Shown here: piece by piece, positions 16,136 through 24,677 of the stretch
How the letters are laid out: every line of letters begins with the position of its first letter
Position numbering within the stretch: position 1 is the first letter of the stretch
NCBI GenBank assembly: GCA_029858255.1
Contig: JAOUFJ010000009.1
Span: forward strand, 1-64,000
Source: a candidate division WOR-3 bacterium
Lineage (GTDB): Bacteria > Hydrothermota > Tepidihabitantia > SM23-42
DNA length: 64,000 bases
Direction: 5' to 3'
Notes under the pieces: model-generated
Databases searched by the model: none
What the model was told of the DNA's origin: nothing
Seen by the model: the letters and a program-made list of their open reading frames with translations, nothing else
Translations under genes and position numbers: made by a program

Positions 16136-16163
16136 ATTATATAAAATCGATGGAGGATGTCAA
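16136..16163 (-). promoter_or_regulatory. Cold-shock gene promoter
   Basis: TTGACA (16158-16163), 16-nt spacer and TATAAT (16136-16141) on the minus strand; gives a leader of about 78 nt to the TTG at 16051. Confidence 0.8.
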
Positions 16164-16276
16164 TTATCTATTCGCGCTGGCCATCTGTAGCTTTGTTCTG
16201 CAATACCGCAGACTTGAGAAGAGTGCCGGTTGGTAAGAGTACCAGTTTTCTGGAGAAAACGCTTCATTTTCGGGAG

Positions 16277-17353
16277 TTATTTGTAAGAATTGAACAGCTT
16301 ACCCCAGTCCGTTCGCAGGAATTTCTGTGCGATCTTCTTGCCGTGGATGTTATACCAGTAATAGTCGTGGTAGAATCTTGAGGCTATGAATGACCATGGC
16401 ACGATCGGGGTCCGGAGCAACAGATTTTCAAGGGGTTTAAGAGGCCCCCAGTATATGGCTTTCTGCCCCCGGGATGCAAAAGTATCCTTCATCTGGAAAT
16501 GAAAATTGACGTTTCGGATATCCTCGCCTACGATCTCTATCTCGTGAGGATCTGCATTACCCAATCCCATCTGATGCGCAAGGTAGAGAAACTTCAGGTC
16601 AAGCGGGTCAAAACCCATCATTTTGGCAGTGACAGCATCTATAGCTACTGAATCTCCGCTCGCCAGCATGTAATTCTTGACATGCGGATGCATGAGACGG
16701 GGGCCCGCACCATCTCCCGCGACCGTGCCATCTGTCACGCAAAATATTCCGGGGTGTATTTCTTTCTGTATCTGGAGCAGATCTACGAGCGTTTCGTGGA
16801 TGACCGAGTGAGTCCAGTGGCGGTTGTCATTAAGCAGTCCGCCGAATGCGTTTTTCATTGCGCCGGTTATCGTAGTAAAGACATGCGTTTTCATGGTCGG
16901 AAGGTGGAAGGCGTTTTTGCCAATGAATAATTTTGGTATTTGGATACCATCGGCGTATACTCTATCCAGAACCAGCATTCTTGATTTTGGTTTGAAGTGT
17001 ATCCATTCAACGTCAGGTTTGTAGAGATATACGAATTTCAGATTGTGCTTCTTCATTACCGATGTCAGGTGATTATTATCCGCGCCGATCTCTGGATTGA
17101 TTACGACGGTACGATTCTGCGCTGGTATGAGATCACGGTATCCGAACTTGCTGAGTGCGGACACAACACCATCAAGTTGCCAGGGTGTGGTTGAACATGC
17201 CGGATAATAGAAATGCCAGGTTATGTTCACCTTGAGGATTGTGGGCAAGTTACTCTTGAGATGGTACCGGACGCCGGCAAGCTCCATCAAACGCTGTATG
17301 TCTTCGAGGACTTTACCTGGATTCGTTTTGACGACGGCGACCCTGGATTTCAT
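16277..17353 (-). CDS. DUF362 domain protein
   Basis: A 358-residue protein matching DUF362 along most of its length, including LKVNITWHFYYPACSTTPWQLDGVV near residue 41 and LPTMKTHVFTTITGAMKNAFGG near residue 150. No ferredoxin cysteines are present, unlike some relatives that carry a 4Fe-4S domain. Function is unknown for the family. Its start overlaps the end of the pyruvate-kinase-C-like gene by 4 bp, so the two are co-translated. Confidence 0.82.
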   Translation of the reverse strand: MKSRVAVVKTNPGKVLEDIQRLMELAGVRYHLKSNLPTILKVNITWHFYYPACSTTPWQLDGVVSALSKFGYRDLIPAQNRTVVINPEIGADNNHLTSVMKKHNLKFVYLYKPDVEWIHFKPKSRMLVLDRVYADGIQIPKLFIGKNAFHLPTMKTHVFTTITGAMKNAFGGLLNDNRHWTHSVIHETLVDLLQIQKEIHPGIFCVTDGTVAGDGAGPRLMHPHVKNYMLASGDSVAIDAVTAKMMGFDPLDLKFLYLAHQMGLGNADPHEIEIVGEDIRNVNFHFQMKDTFASRGQKAIYWGPLKPLENLLLRTPIVPWSFIASRFYHDYYWYNIHGKKIAQKFLRTDWGKLFNSYK

Positions 17354-17919
17354 TTTATCAATCGCGGCTTGCAGATTATTTCACGCACTTCGAACGAGAA
17401 GAAATCTTTTCCGTGTCTCGGAAGGCATACGATTGCGGTGTCGGCACCCTGCCCGCTCCCTCCGATAGCGATGACCTCCTGGTCATATGGTATAAGCCCT
17501 GCATCAATAGCCATTATCGCGATCTCGATTGCGACCTTGGTTCCCTGGCCGAAGATACGCAGGGTATTTGCCGTAAGTTCATCGACTTCCAGACCACCAA
17601 ATTTCATTCTAACTGCCCGGCCCAGCCCGCCAAAGAAGTGAGTGCCGGTGTATACCTTAACACCTTTGCTGATCAGTTCTGTTTCAGTTTCTTCTGAAAG
17701 TTCGCATTTCCCCGGGTCACGGAACCCAGCCTGGTGCGCCACCGAGATGATATTCAGATCTTCAGCCTTCTCACAAAGCAGCTTCGTCGTGTAGCCGACA
17801 CACGACGCAACGATGATGTATTTTATGCCAGTTTCCCTGGCCCGTTTCAAGGCTGCGTCAAGTGTATCTTCTGTATTATCTCTGCCTGGCTTGTCCCAAT
17901 AGTGGACTTCGTATTTCAT
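17350..17919 (-). CDS. Pyruvate kinase C-terminal (alpha/beta) domain-like protein
   Basis: About 189 residues resembling stand-alone pyruvate-kinase C-domain proteins: EDTLDAALKRARETGIKYIIVAS, AHQAGFRDPGKCELSEET and a glycine-rich IAIGGSGQGADTAIV. There is no pyruvate kinase barrel, so it is not a kinase on its own; function is unknown. The chosen ATG at 17919 follows GAAGGAGC; a longer start at 17937 would overlap the promoter -10 box. It leads a two-gene unit with DUF362. Confidence 0.78.
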   Translation of the reverse strand: MKYEVHYWDKPGRDNTEDTLDAALKRARETGIKYIIVASCVGYTTKLLCEKAEDLNIISVAHQAGFRDPGKCELSEETETELISKGVKVYTGTHFFGGLGRAVRMKFGGLEVDELTANTLRIFGQGTKVAIEIAIMAIDAGLIPYDQEVIAIGGSGQGADTAIVCLPRHGKDFFSFEVREIICKPRLIK

Positions 17920-17935
17920 GATAGCTCCTTCAATC

Positions 17936-17963
17936 ATTATACTGCTGTGACGTGCAAAGTCAA
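17936..17963 (-). promoter_or_regulatory. Promoter of the PK-C-like/DUF362 operon
   Basis: TTGACT (17958-17963), 16-nt spacer and TATAAT (17936-17941) on the minus strand; the short leader carries AAGGAGC. Confidence 0.8.
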
Positions 17964-17982
17964 TGCACGTATGCTCTTCCGA

Positions 17983-18489
17983 CTACGTCGCGTACTTCTC
18001 AGTCCATTTTTTGGCGAGCTCGTCTCGGCGTGGTTTATATATGGTCTCATAGAAGTAGCGCTGAGATTTTAGTACGGCTTTATCGTGCTCTTTGCAGATT
18101 TTAACGGCCTCCTTCCACGCTGTGCTGAAATTCTTGCCGAAGCGTTTGGCGATCTGCCGCTTGAAATCGTCCGGTGACTGGACCTCGCTTCCCATGACGA
18201 AGAATTGTTTACCCGCGATCTTCACACTGTAGGCCGCTTCGTCTCCAATACTCGTCATGGTGAATGATTTCTGCATTTTCCTTACTTCACTTTCATTGTA
18301 TTCTTTCCCCTTTGATTTGAATTTGCCTGGTGGTTTCACGCCTCCCTTGCCTTTAAAACCGCGCTTTGCGGCCGCGTAGAATATCGCGCGGTTCAGCCCG
18401 AATGACTTCGCTGAAGCGACCGGCATTCCCAGGACATACGCCCGAGCTGCCTGTAATGTCGCCATTACTTGAAATCTGCCAACTGACAT
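17983..18489 (-). CDS. Hypothetical protein, lysine-rich, 168 residues
   Basis: I do not recognise the family. The protein is basic, with a predicted central beta-containing segment (SIGDEAAYSVKIAGKQFFVMGSEVQ) and a helical C-terminal half ending in a charged tail. No signal peptide or membrane segment is visible. AAAGGAGG lies 5 nt before the ATG, so it is well expressed if transcribed. It follows the mini DNA ligase and a micro-ORF on the same strand and may share their transcript. Confidence 0.65.
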   Translation of the reverse strand: MSVGRFQVMATLQAARAYVLGMPVASAKSFGLNRAIFYAAAKRGFKGKGGVKPPGKFKSKGKEYNESEVRKMQKSFTMTSIGDEAAYSVKIAGKQFFVMGSEVQSPDDFKRQIAKRFGKNFSTAWKEAVKICKEHDKAVLKSQRYFYETIYKPRRDELAKKWTEKYAT

Positions 18490-18574
18490 ACATCCTCCTT
18501 TGTCTTCGGAGCAGACAAATACGAAAGACCTAAATCTGCCTAAAAATGGACCAGGATACCTGAATATTCATAGC

Positions 18575-18646
18575 TTATGAACGCTGCGCTTCGGCGAGTG
18601 AAATGATACTGCGAGCTTTACGATACTGCTCAGTACGTCTGGTCAT
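18575..18646 (-). CDS. Candidate 23-residue micro-ORF coupled to the ligase gene
   Basis: The ATG at 18646 overlaps the ligase stop codon (ATGA) and has GGAGG 8 nt upstream. It encodes a basic peptide beginning MTRRTEQYRKARS and stops at 18575. The strong ribosome site and 4-bp overlap argue for translation, but 23 codons could also be the remnant of a longer gene or chance. Confidence 0.35.
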   Translation of the reverse strand: MTRRTEQYRKARSIISLAEAQRS

Positions 18647-19218
18647 TTTATTTTCCTCCAATCCTGCGTGGCTATGGGACTTTCTTTACCGAGGAGATAC
18701 AGCGAGCTTAGCTTCTTGATAACAATGCCTTCATGTCCTTTCTTCACTTCTGACAGATAACTACTTTTCAAATCCGTCAGCTTCTTGTCTGGTACATAGT
18801 AAAAGGGTGGGTTGAAACTCATTCTGCCCAGCAATCTCTTTCGCTGCTTTAATGTTTTCTTGCTGATATCCATACCGTTGTAGTATATCATATCGAAAAC
18901 ATAGACGATTGGATCAACCTTTGGTTCCTTGACGAATAGTGATGGAATGAGACGTCTGCCGCCGCTGGAACACAACTCACAATCGAGTAGAGTATTTTCT
19001 GGAAGCATACCAAGCAATTTTTCGAGCAAATAACCTAATTTGGCCGACCAGTTCGGCTTGCGTTCGAGCCGCCTTCCCCAGCATTCTAATTTGCCACCTT
19101 TGTAGCAGATTATTTGCATGCGCCATCCGTCGATCTTCGGTTCATATATCCAACCGCCTCGTATTTTTTCGCCAAAATAAGGGATCGGCTGCATCAGCCA
19201 GATGGGACCGGACAACAC
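18643..19218 (-). CDS. Minimal ATP-dependent DNA ligase (adenylation domain only)
   Basis: A 191-residue protein with ligase nucleotidyltransferase motifs: I (EPKIDGWRM, Lys near residue 28), III (YVFDMIYYNG), IV (EGIVIKK) and V (DWRKIK at the C-terminus). The OB-fold domain that normally follows motif V is absent, and so are Ku- or LigD-type polymerase and phosphoesterase domains. It may act with a partner or be a degenerate ligase. The GTG start lies 5 nt after a -10 box and lacks a Shine-Dalgarno, suggesting a leaderless mRNA. Confidence 0.82.
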   Translation of the reverse strand: MLSGPIWLMQPIPYFGEKIRGGWIYEPKIDGWRMQIICYKGGKLECWGRRLERKPNWSAKLGYLLEKLLGMLPENTLLDCELCSSGGRRLIPSLFVKEPKVDPIVYVFDMIYYNGMDISKKTLKQRKRLLGRMSFNPPFYYVPDKKLTDLKSSYLSEVKKGHEGIVIKKLSSLYLLGKESPIATQDWRKIK

Positions 19219-19223
19219 ATGAC

Positions 19224-19251
19224 ATTATAGTCCCGTTGCAGGGAGAGTCAA
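19224..19251 (-). promoter_or_regulatory. Ligase promoter, apparently leaderless
   Basis: TTGACT (19246-19251), 16-nt spacer and TATAAT (19224-19229); the GTG start codon at 19218 follows after 5 nt. Confidence 0.78.
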
Positions 19252-19660
19252 CAGAACGCCCTTAGAAGTTATGAAGATGAGAAGGTGAGAAGCTGGGAAC
19301 GAAACAACGGTAGTTGAAGACATGTCCGCACAACGGACTGAAGCTATGTTTCACTGGAGTCATGCCTTCGGCTGAAGACACGCTTCGCTTGAAATACTGA
19401 ACATAGCATAAACGAATACAACAAGCGCTGAATATGCTAGATCAATAAACATTGAAAGCACTGAAAGAGTTGCCTCGTTGGAGAATTTGCTTCTCGACAA
19501 GCTCGAAGAATAAGGCATTATTGTTCTGGTAAGTGACACAAGGAACGCATCGAGAACATAGTGAGTTGCTACGTATCTACTCTATGCCTCTGCATCGACA
19601 TTACCGAACCTAACGATAGTAACGAGAATACGTGAAGCGTCAGGCGTGATGCGTGTGGCG
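19252..19660. other. Intergenic stretch with degenerate repeats, no gene seen
   Basis: It includes GAGAAGGTGAGAAGCTG near 19279, related to AAGAAGCTGAGAAG near 6148, and TTCTCGACAAGCTCGAAGAATAAGG-type sequence near 19490-19515, related to the piece near 10600. No terminator for miaB and no coding frame are evident. Confidence 0.5.
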
Positions 19661-20950
19661 TTATTCGTCGATCAGTTCGCCTATCGGCGTGTGACCTTTC
19701 ATTTCTTTTATGACAACGTTTCTAACCTCTCCCGGCTTTATCTGCGTTTGCACAATGACATCTTTGTTACCGCGTGTCTTGCCGCGTGAAGCTTTTCCTC
19801 TGGCAGCACTCTCGAACAGCACTTCATACTCTCTGCCAATCATCCCGGATGTCTTCTCTTTGACGATCTCATTCTGGACTCTGATCAACTCGCTTAGGCG
19901 TCGCTTGATCGTATTCTCATCCAGTGATTGCATGTTGCTTGCTTCTGTTCCCGCCCTCTTTGAGTAACGGTACATGTAGGCATAGCCGAATCCGATTTGT
20001 TTTAACACGGAAATAGTCTCGAGAAATTCCTCCTGGGTTTCAGTGGGAAAACCGACGATGATGTCGGTAGTTATGGTAGGGTTAGGGATCTCCTGGCGGA
20101 TATAGTCCACGAGGGCGAGATAATGTTCTGTCGTGTATTTGCGGTTCATCAGCCGCAGGATTCGGTTACTGCCTGATTGGAGCGGAAGGTGAAACCATTC
20201 GCATATGTTATGGTGACTCTTTATAACCTGAACGGTTTCTTTGCTAAAGTCTTTTGGATGAGAGGTCAGAAAACGTATTCTGAATGCACCGGGAATCCGC
20301 GCGATACGTTCAAGTAGCCCCGCGAAATTCATATCCTCATGGTGGTATTCGTTGACGTTTTGTCCCAGCAGCGTAATATCCTTGACCCCGTGTTTCACGA
20401 GGTGGCTGACCTCGCTACATATGTCAACGAAAGGACGCGACCGCGCATGTCCCCGAACATAAGGCACTACACAATACGAACAGTAATTATTACAGCCGCG
20501 CATTATTGAAACGAAATCAGTGATCGCATTCGGCGAGTGGTATATGCCGCAGTACGTCTCGGCCGAGAGCTTTGTATCGATGATCCTCACCTTTGTTTCC
20601 ATTATTTGTGCTATATAGTTGCCAATCTCCCGGTAGGAATCCGGCCCCAGAATAAGATCAACGTGATTGAGTTTTCTTGTGATATCGTCAGCATTGCTTT
20701 TCGCAAGACAGCCGACAACAGCCAGAACCCGCTCACCTTCCTTTCGCCAGTTTTTTAGACCAGACGTGTAGGCGAGTGCTCGGTTTGCGGCGTGTGCTCT
20801 TACCGTGCATGTATTTACGATAAATATGTCTGCAGTTACCGGGTTATCAACCGACTTAAAACCCTGATCGGTGAGAATTTTACTCATGAGAAAAGAGTCA
20901 TTCTTGTTCATCTGGCAGCCAAAGGTTTTAATGAAGAATCTCTTTTTCAA
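19661..20950 (-). CDS. miaB: tRNA-2-methylthio-N6-dimethylallyladenosine synthase MiaB
   Basis: A 429-residue methylthiotransferase. The N-terminal UPF0004 domain holds the auxiliary-cluster cysteines (TFGCQMNKND, VNTCTVR, VVGCLAK), the radical SAM core has GCNNYCSYCVVPYVRG near residue 150, and a TRAM domain ends the protein. It adds a methylthio group to i6A37 of tRNAs reading UNN codons. It overlaps the MtaB-like gene by 4 bp and is last in a transcript starting at rpsA. Confidence 0.95.
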   Translation of the reverse strand: MKKRFFIKTFGCQMNKNDSFLMSKILTDQGFKSVDNPVTADIFIVNTCTVRAHAANRALAYTSGLKNWRKEGERVLAVVGCLAKSNADDITRKLNHVDLILGPDSYREIGNYIAQIMETKVRIIDTKLSAETYCGIYHSPNAITDFVSIMRGCNNYCSYCVVPYVRGHARSRPFVDICSEVSHLVKHGVKDITLLGQNVNEYHHEDMNFAGLLERIARIPGAFRIRFLTSHPKDFSKETVQVIKSHHNICEWFHLPLQSGSNRILRLMNRKYTTEHYLALVDYIRQEIPNPTITTDIIVGFPTETQEEFLETISVLKQIGFGYAYMYRYSKRAGTEASNMQSLDENTIKRRLSELIRVQNEIVKEKTSGMIGREYEVLFESAARGKASRGKTRGNKDVIVQTQIKPGEVRNVVIKEMKGHTPIGELIDE

Positions 20951-22125
20951 TGTATTGTCTGGTTTTTTACAGTACAGGGTATTGCATGGGTGATGTCCTC
21001 GGTTACGTTATCGATCATGACCTCGACAAGTTCATTCTTTGGGCATTGTTCGTCAATGTGGACCTTGATGTAATTGTCTGTAAGTCCCAGGCAATGCCCA
21101 TTTTTGTACTCGACAGCGACCTCGAATTTCTTGTTGATAAGTTGCCTGCGGAATTCGTAATTCTTTTGTCCTATCAATTTCTTGAGTTCCCAGAGTCGAT
21201 TCTTCTTCTCGATCTTAGATACCGGGTCGCCTAACTTGAAAGCGTCGGTGCCATACCTGGGTGAAAAGGGGAACACATGCACGTGAGTGAACGGCTGTTC
21301 GTGTATGAATTCATATGTATTCCTGAACTCCTGTTCGCCTTCACCAGGAAACCCGACGATTACATCTGCTCCTATTGCGACATCCTGAAACTTCCCCTTG
21401 ATCAGGCGGATCACCTTTTCAAGGTGTTCTTTATCGTATGAGCGGTTCATTTTCTCAAGTATTGTATTGTCGGCGCTCTGGATAGGAATGTGGAAGTGAC
21501 GGCACGCCGAGGTTTCTCTCATGGTATCTACTAATCGGGGAGTAATAAAAAACGGCTCTATCGATGATATCCGGACCCGGGGGCATCCGGGTATTTTGTG
21601 TAAAGCAACGAGCAGTTCATCGAGTGAAGTGTTTGCATCCCTTCCGTAGAGGCCAATGTTTGCTCCCACGAGGACGATTTCCTTGTAGTTTAGCGATATC
21701 GCCCACCGCACTTCTCTCTCGATTTCCTCTATCGTTTTACTCTCAACCGTTGACCGTACCTTTGCCACGATGCAATACGAGCACTTCATATCGCAGCCGT
21801 CCTGTATCTTCAGGAAATAGCGTGTCTTGTCTGGTCTGGGCAAGATATCCTTGATCGTTGTATTTCGATCGACGTTGTCGATCAGGTAGGTTGCCTTCGC
21901 GTATCTGTCCGGGTCAGTGCGACAAGCACATCCGGTTGCGATGATCGTGGCTTGGGGGAATTTTCTCAGCGCCTGGCGGAATTTTTTGTGAGAATTCAGC
22001 TCCGCTTCTCTGGTCACGCAACAGGTATTGACGATGACCAGATCTTCTACGTCGCTGAATACTTCCAGCAGACAGTAGCCTTCGTACTGATTGAGCTTAC
22101 AGCCTAGATTGATTAGTTTTTGCAA
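20947..22125 (-). CDS. mtaB: tRNA t6A37 methylthiotransferase MtaB-like
   Basis: A 392-residue relative of MiaB with opening LGCKLNQYEGYCLLEVF, VNTCCVTREAE, ATGCACRT and the radical SAM motif QDGCDMKCSYCIVAKVRS near residue 110. These match the MtaB/YqeV subgroup that modifies t6A37 in ANN-decoding tRNAs. The gene begins 12 nt after the rpsA stop codon and overlaps miaB, so the two methylthiotransferases are co-expressed with ribosomal protein S1. Confidence 0.92.
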   Translation of the reverse strand: MQKLINLGCKLNQYEGYCLLEVFSDVEDLVIVNTCCVTREAELNSHKKFRQALRKFPQATIIATGCACRTDPDRYAKATYLIDNVDRNTTIKDILPRPDKTRYFLKIQDGCDMKCSYCIVAKVRSTVESKTIEEIEREVRWAISLNYKEIVLVGANIGLYGRDANTSLDELLVALHKIPGCPRVRISSIEPFFITPRLVDTMRETSACRHFHIPIQSADNTILEKMNRSYDKEHLEKVIRLIKGKFQDVAIGADVIVGFPGEGEQEFRNTYEFIHEQPFTHVHVFPFSPRYGTDAFKLGDPVSKIEKKNRLWELKKLIGQKNYEFRRQLINKKFEVAVEYKNGHCLGLTDNYIKVHIDEQCPKNELVEVMIDNVTEDITHAIPCTVKNQTIH

Positions 22126-22136
22126 GCCGGATTATG

Positions 22137-23801
22137 CTACTCTTTTTGCTCCGCTTGTTTCTGAGAATCAAGGATATCACCGATGGTGAATTTATCAGGC
22201 GCTGGTTTCGGCGCTTCTTTTTTCTTTAGCGGGGCCTTGAAGATTTCCTTCTCGCTGAGGATTATTCTTCGCAACCTCGAATTGATCTTCCGCACCGTTA
22301 CCTCAATCTCCTCACCGAGCGTGTATAGGTCTTTTGGTTTCTTCCCGCGCCTTGCCAGATAATTTGCCGGTATGAATTCCTCAACTCCACCTTCGAGCAC
22401 CAGCCGGATCCCTTTTGGCAAAATATCACTGATCTTGCCTGTTATCTTTGAACCTTCAGGAAAGGTTTCAACAAACTTGGTGAATGGATCCTCTTTACAG
22501 TGTTTGATGCTCAGTGATATTCTTCGGTTCTTACGGTCGATCGTGCAGATGACCGCTTCGACTTTCTGTCCTTTACGCAGATAGTCAGAAGCCTTCTTGA
22601 CCTTTTTGTCCCAGAAAAAATCATTGACGTGGATAAGGCCTTCGACACCGTCGATTATCTGCACGAAAGCACCGAAGTCCTTGAGATTAGTCACCTTGAC
22701 GACTGCCTTTTGGCCGACTTCGAGTTTTTCATCAACTGTTGACCAGGGATCTGGTTTTGTCTGTTTCATCCCGAGAGAAATCCTTTGTTCATTGCGGTCG
22801 ATTGATAGGACAACAGCTTCAACCGCGTCGCCAACCTTGAGAAGTGACGATGGATCCTTTACGTCTTTTGTCCAGGACATCTCAGACACGTGGATGAGTC
22901 CTTCTATGCCTTTTTCAAGCTCAACAAATGCTCCATAGTCGACGACACTGGTCACTTTTCCTTTAACCCTGGTGCCGACCGGATACTTTTTCTCGATGGC
23001 TTCCCAGGGATGCTCGGTCAGTTGCTTCAAGCCAACAGCAATCCTGCCGGTTTCGCGATCCATGATAAGCACCTTGACCTTGATCTTGTCATTGACTTTT
23101 ACGACCTCGGCCGGATGGGTTATTTTCAGCCAGGAAATATCCGTGATATGAAGCAGGGCGTCGATGCCTCCGATATCAATAAAGGCTCCAAAATCTGTGA
23201 GATTACGCACGGTGCCGTCAATGATATCGCCAACTTTCATCTTGCTGAATATGCGCTTGCGCGCTTTTGCTTGTTCTTCTTCGACCGCCATTTTTCTCGA
23301 AACCACGATGTTCTTGCGCAGCATGTTGATCTTTACGATCTTGACTTCGGATTTCTGACCGATCAGAGATTCGCCGTCAGCTTGTGCCTTGTAGTCGATC
23401 TGTGAACTGGGCAGAAATGCTTCAACCCCCATGAGATCGACCGAATACCCGCCCTTGATTCGCTTTTTTATCGTGCATGAAGCAGTCTCGCCGTTCTCAT
23501 ATATATGTTTTATTTTGTCCCAGGCGAGCTGAAAATCCGCTTTTTTCTTCGATATTACGGGAAATCCTTCCCGATCTTCAAAGGCTTCGAGAAAAACATA
23601 TATCGTTTTTCCTTCTTCGGCATCTTCAGGAGCACCGAATTCTTCGAGGGGCAGAAATCCCTCGGCCTTAAGGCCAAGATTGAGCAGAACACCGTTCTTC
23701 GTTCTTTTGATGACCGTCGCTTTTACAATATCACCCTCTTTAGGTGTGACAAATGATTCTTCCAACAGTTTGTTCAAATCCTCTTGAGCAATTTCTTTCA
23801 T
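22137..23801 (-). CDS. rpsA: 30S ribosomal protein S1
   Basis: About 554 residues carrying six S1 RNA-binding repeats in tandem, clearest at IDGTVRNLTDFGAFIDIGG, VKGKVTSVVDYGAFVELEKG and VKVTNLKDFGAFVQIIDG. It helps the 30S subunit bind and unfold mRNA. The frame is open to an ATG at 23840, but AAAGGAGG lies just before the ATG at 23801 (MKEIAQEDLNKL), so the shorter start is chosen. An ordinary promoter (23844-23871) gives a leader of about 35 nt. Confidence 0.95.
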   Translation of the reverse strand: MKEIAQEDLNKLLEESFVTPKEGDIVKATVIKRTKNGVLLNLGLKAEGFLPLEEFGAPEDAEEGKTIYVFLEAFEDREGFPVISKKKADFQLAWDKIKHIYENGETASCTIKKRIKGGYSVDLMGVEAFLPSSQIDYKAQADGESLIGQKSEVKIVKINMLRKNIVVSRKMAVEEEQAKARKRIFSKMKVGDIIDGTVRNLTDFGAFIDIGGIDALLHITDISWLKITHPAEVVKVNDKIKVKVLIMDRETGRIAVGLKQLTEHPWEAIEKKYPVGTRVKGKVTSVVDYGAFVELEKGIEGLIHVSEMSWTKDVKDPSSLLKVGDAVEAVVLSIDRNEQRISLGMKQTKPDPWSTVDEKLEVGQKAVVKVTNLKDFGAFVQIIDGVEGLIHVNDFFWDKKVKKASDYLRKGQKVEAVICTIDRKNRRISLSIKHCKEDPFTKFVETFPEGSKITGKISDILPKGIRLVLEGGVEEFIPANYLARRGKKPKDLYTLGEEIEVTVRKINSRLRRIILSEKEIFKAPLKKKEAPKPAPDKFTIGDILDSQKQAEQKE

Positions 23802-23843
23802 TTGGCTATAAATCCTCCTTTGAATAGTTTTGCCATTCACGTG

Positions 23844-23871
23844 ATTATACTGATTTTTCGACGGTTGTCAA
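23844..23871 (-). promoter_or_regulatory. rpsA operon promoter
   Basis: TTGACA (23866-23871), 16-nt spacer and TATAAT (23844-23849) on the minus strand. Confidence 0.85.
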
Positions 23872-23981
23872 TCGTTTTCAGGCATTAGTTCCTGCTCCGA
23901 ACGGTTGACGAACCGCCTTGAACGCGAAGCTTGTCGTATCAGCAATCAGGACTGCATACAGGCTGACGCACAAAGGCTCAT

Positions 23982-24009
23982 TTGACTTTTGCCCATAAAT
24001 GAATATAAT
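23982..24009 (+). promoter_or_regulatory. Promoter of the lipoprotein cyclophilin gene
   Basis: TTGACT (23982-23987), 16-nt spacer and TATAAT (24004-24009), followed by a leader with AAAGGAGG before the ATG at 24038. Confidence 0.82.
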
Positions 24010-24037
24010 ATGTTTCAATTTGCCAAAGGAGGATTTG

Positions 24038-24583
24038 ATGAGATATTTGTGCATGGCCGCTATGCTTTTCTTTGCATGCGGTGTTCAGAAGGACAGTGAT
24101 ATGGTCGTCAAAAAGACCGGCGTTCCTTACATGAACATTGCGGTAAAGGACTATGGTACCGTTGTGATCGAGCTGCTGCCGGATGCAGCGCCGAAAAACG
24201 TCAAAAATATCATTGAACTGACAGATAAAGGTTTCTACAACAATCTGATTTTCCATAGGGTCATAAAAGGTTTTGTTATTCAGGGCGGGTGTCCGAACGG
24301 CGATGGCACGGGCGACCCTGGGTATGAGATCGAGGATGAAATCTCGCCGCAGGAGAAACACCTGAAAGGCACAGTGGCGATGGCGAATCGGGGTCCAAAT
24401 ACAAACGGATCTCAGTTCTACATATGTTTAGAGCCTCAGCCCAGACTCGATGGTCGGTATACGATCATCGGTCGGGTCGTACAGGGCATGGACGTTGTGG
24501 ACCGCATAGGCAATGTGGGGACCGGGCAGTATGACAAGCCATTGGCCGATGTTGTAATGGAAAGAGTCTGGATCGAAAAATAG
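24038..24583 (+). CDS. Lipoprotein peptidyl-prolyl cis-trans isomerase (cyclophilin type)
   Basis: About 181 residues. A short signal peptide ends in a lipobox (LFFAC, Cys near residue 14), so the protein is probably lipid-anchored outside the cytoplasmic membrane. The rest is a bacterial cyclophilin: FHRVIKGFVIQGG, GTVAMANRGPNTNGSQFYICL and LDGRYTIIGRVVQGMDVVD cover the active-site Arg, Phe and Gln positions. It would speed folding of exported proteins. The frame extends to 23999, but that ATG overlaps the promoter; the start after AAAGGAGG is used. Confidence 0.93.
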   Translation: MRYLCMAAMLFFACGVQKDSDMVVKKTGVPYMNIAVKDYGTVVIELLPDAAPKNVKNIIELTDKGFYNNLIFHRVIKGFVIQGGCPNGDGTGDPGYEIEDEISPQEKHLKGTVAMANRGPNTNGSQFYICLEPQPRLDGRYTIIGRVVQGMDVVDRIGNVGTGQYDKPLADVVMERVWIEK

Positions 24584-24643
24584 CCTCAACGCTCTGCTTT
24601 TCGTCCAAATGTGCTTGCTGGAAGTATTGTTACACGACAATTA

Positions 24644-24672
24644 TTGACGGTGAGAAGGACGTAAGGTATAAT
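24644..24672 (+). promoter_or_regulatory. Epimerase promoter, apparently leaderless
   Basis: TTGACG (24644-24649), 17-nt spacer and TATAAT (24667-24672); the ATG at 24678 follows after 5 nt (ACACA). Confidence 0.8.
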
Positions 24673-24677
24673 ACACA

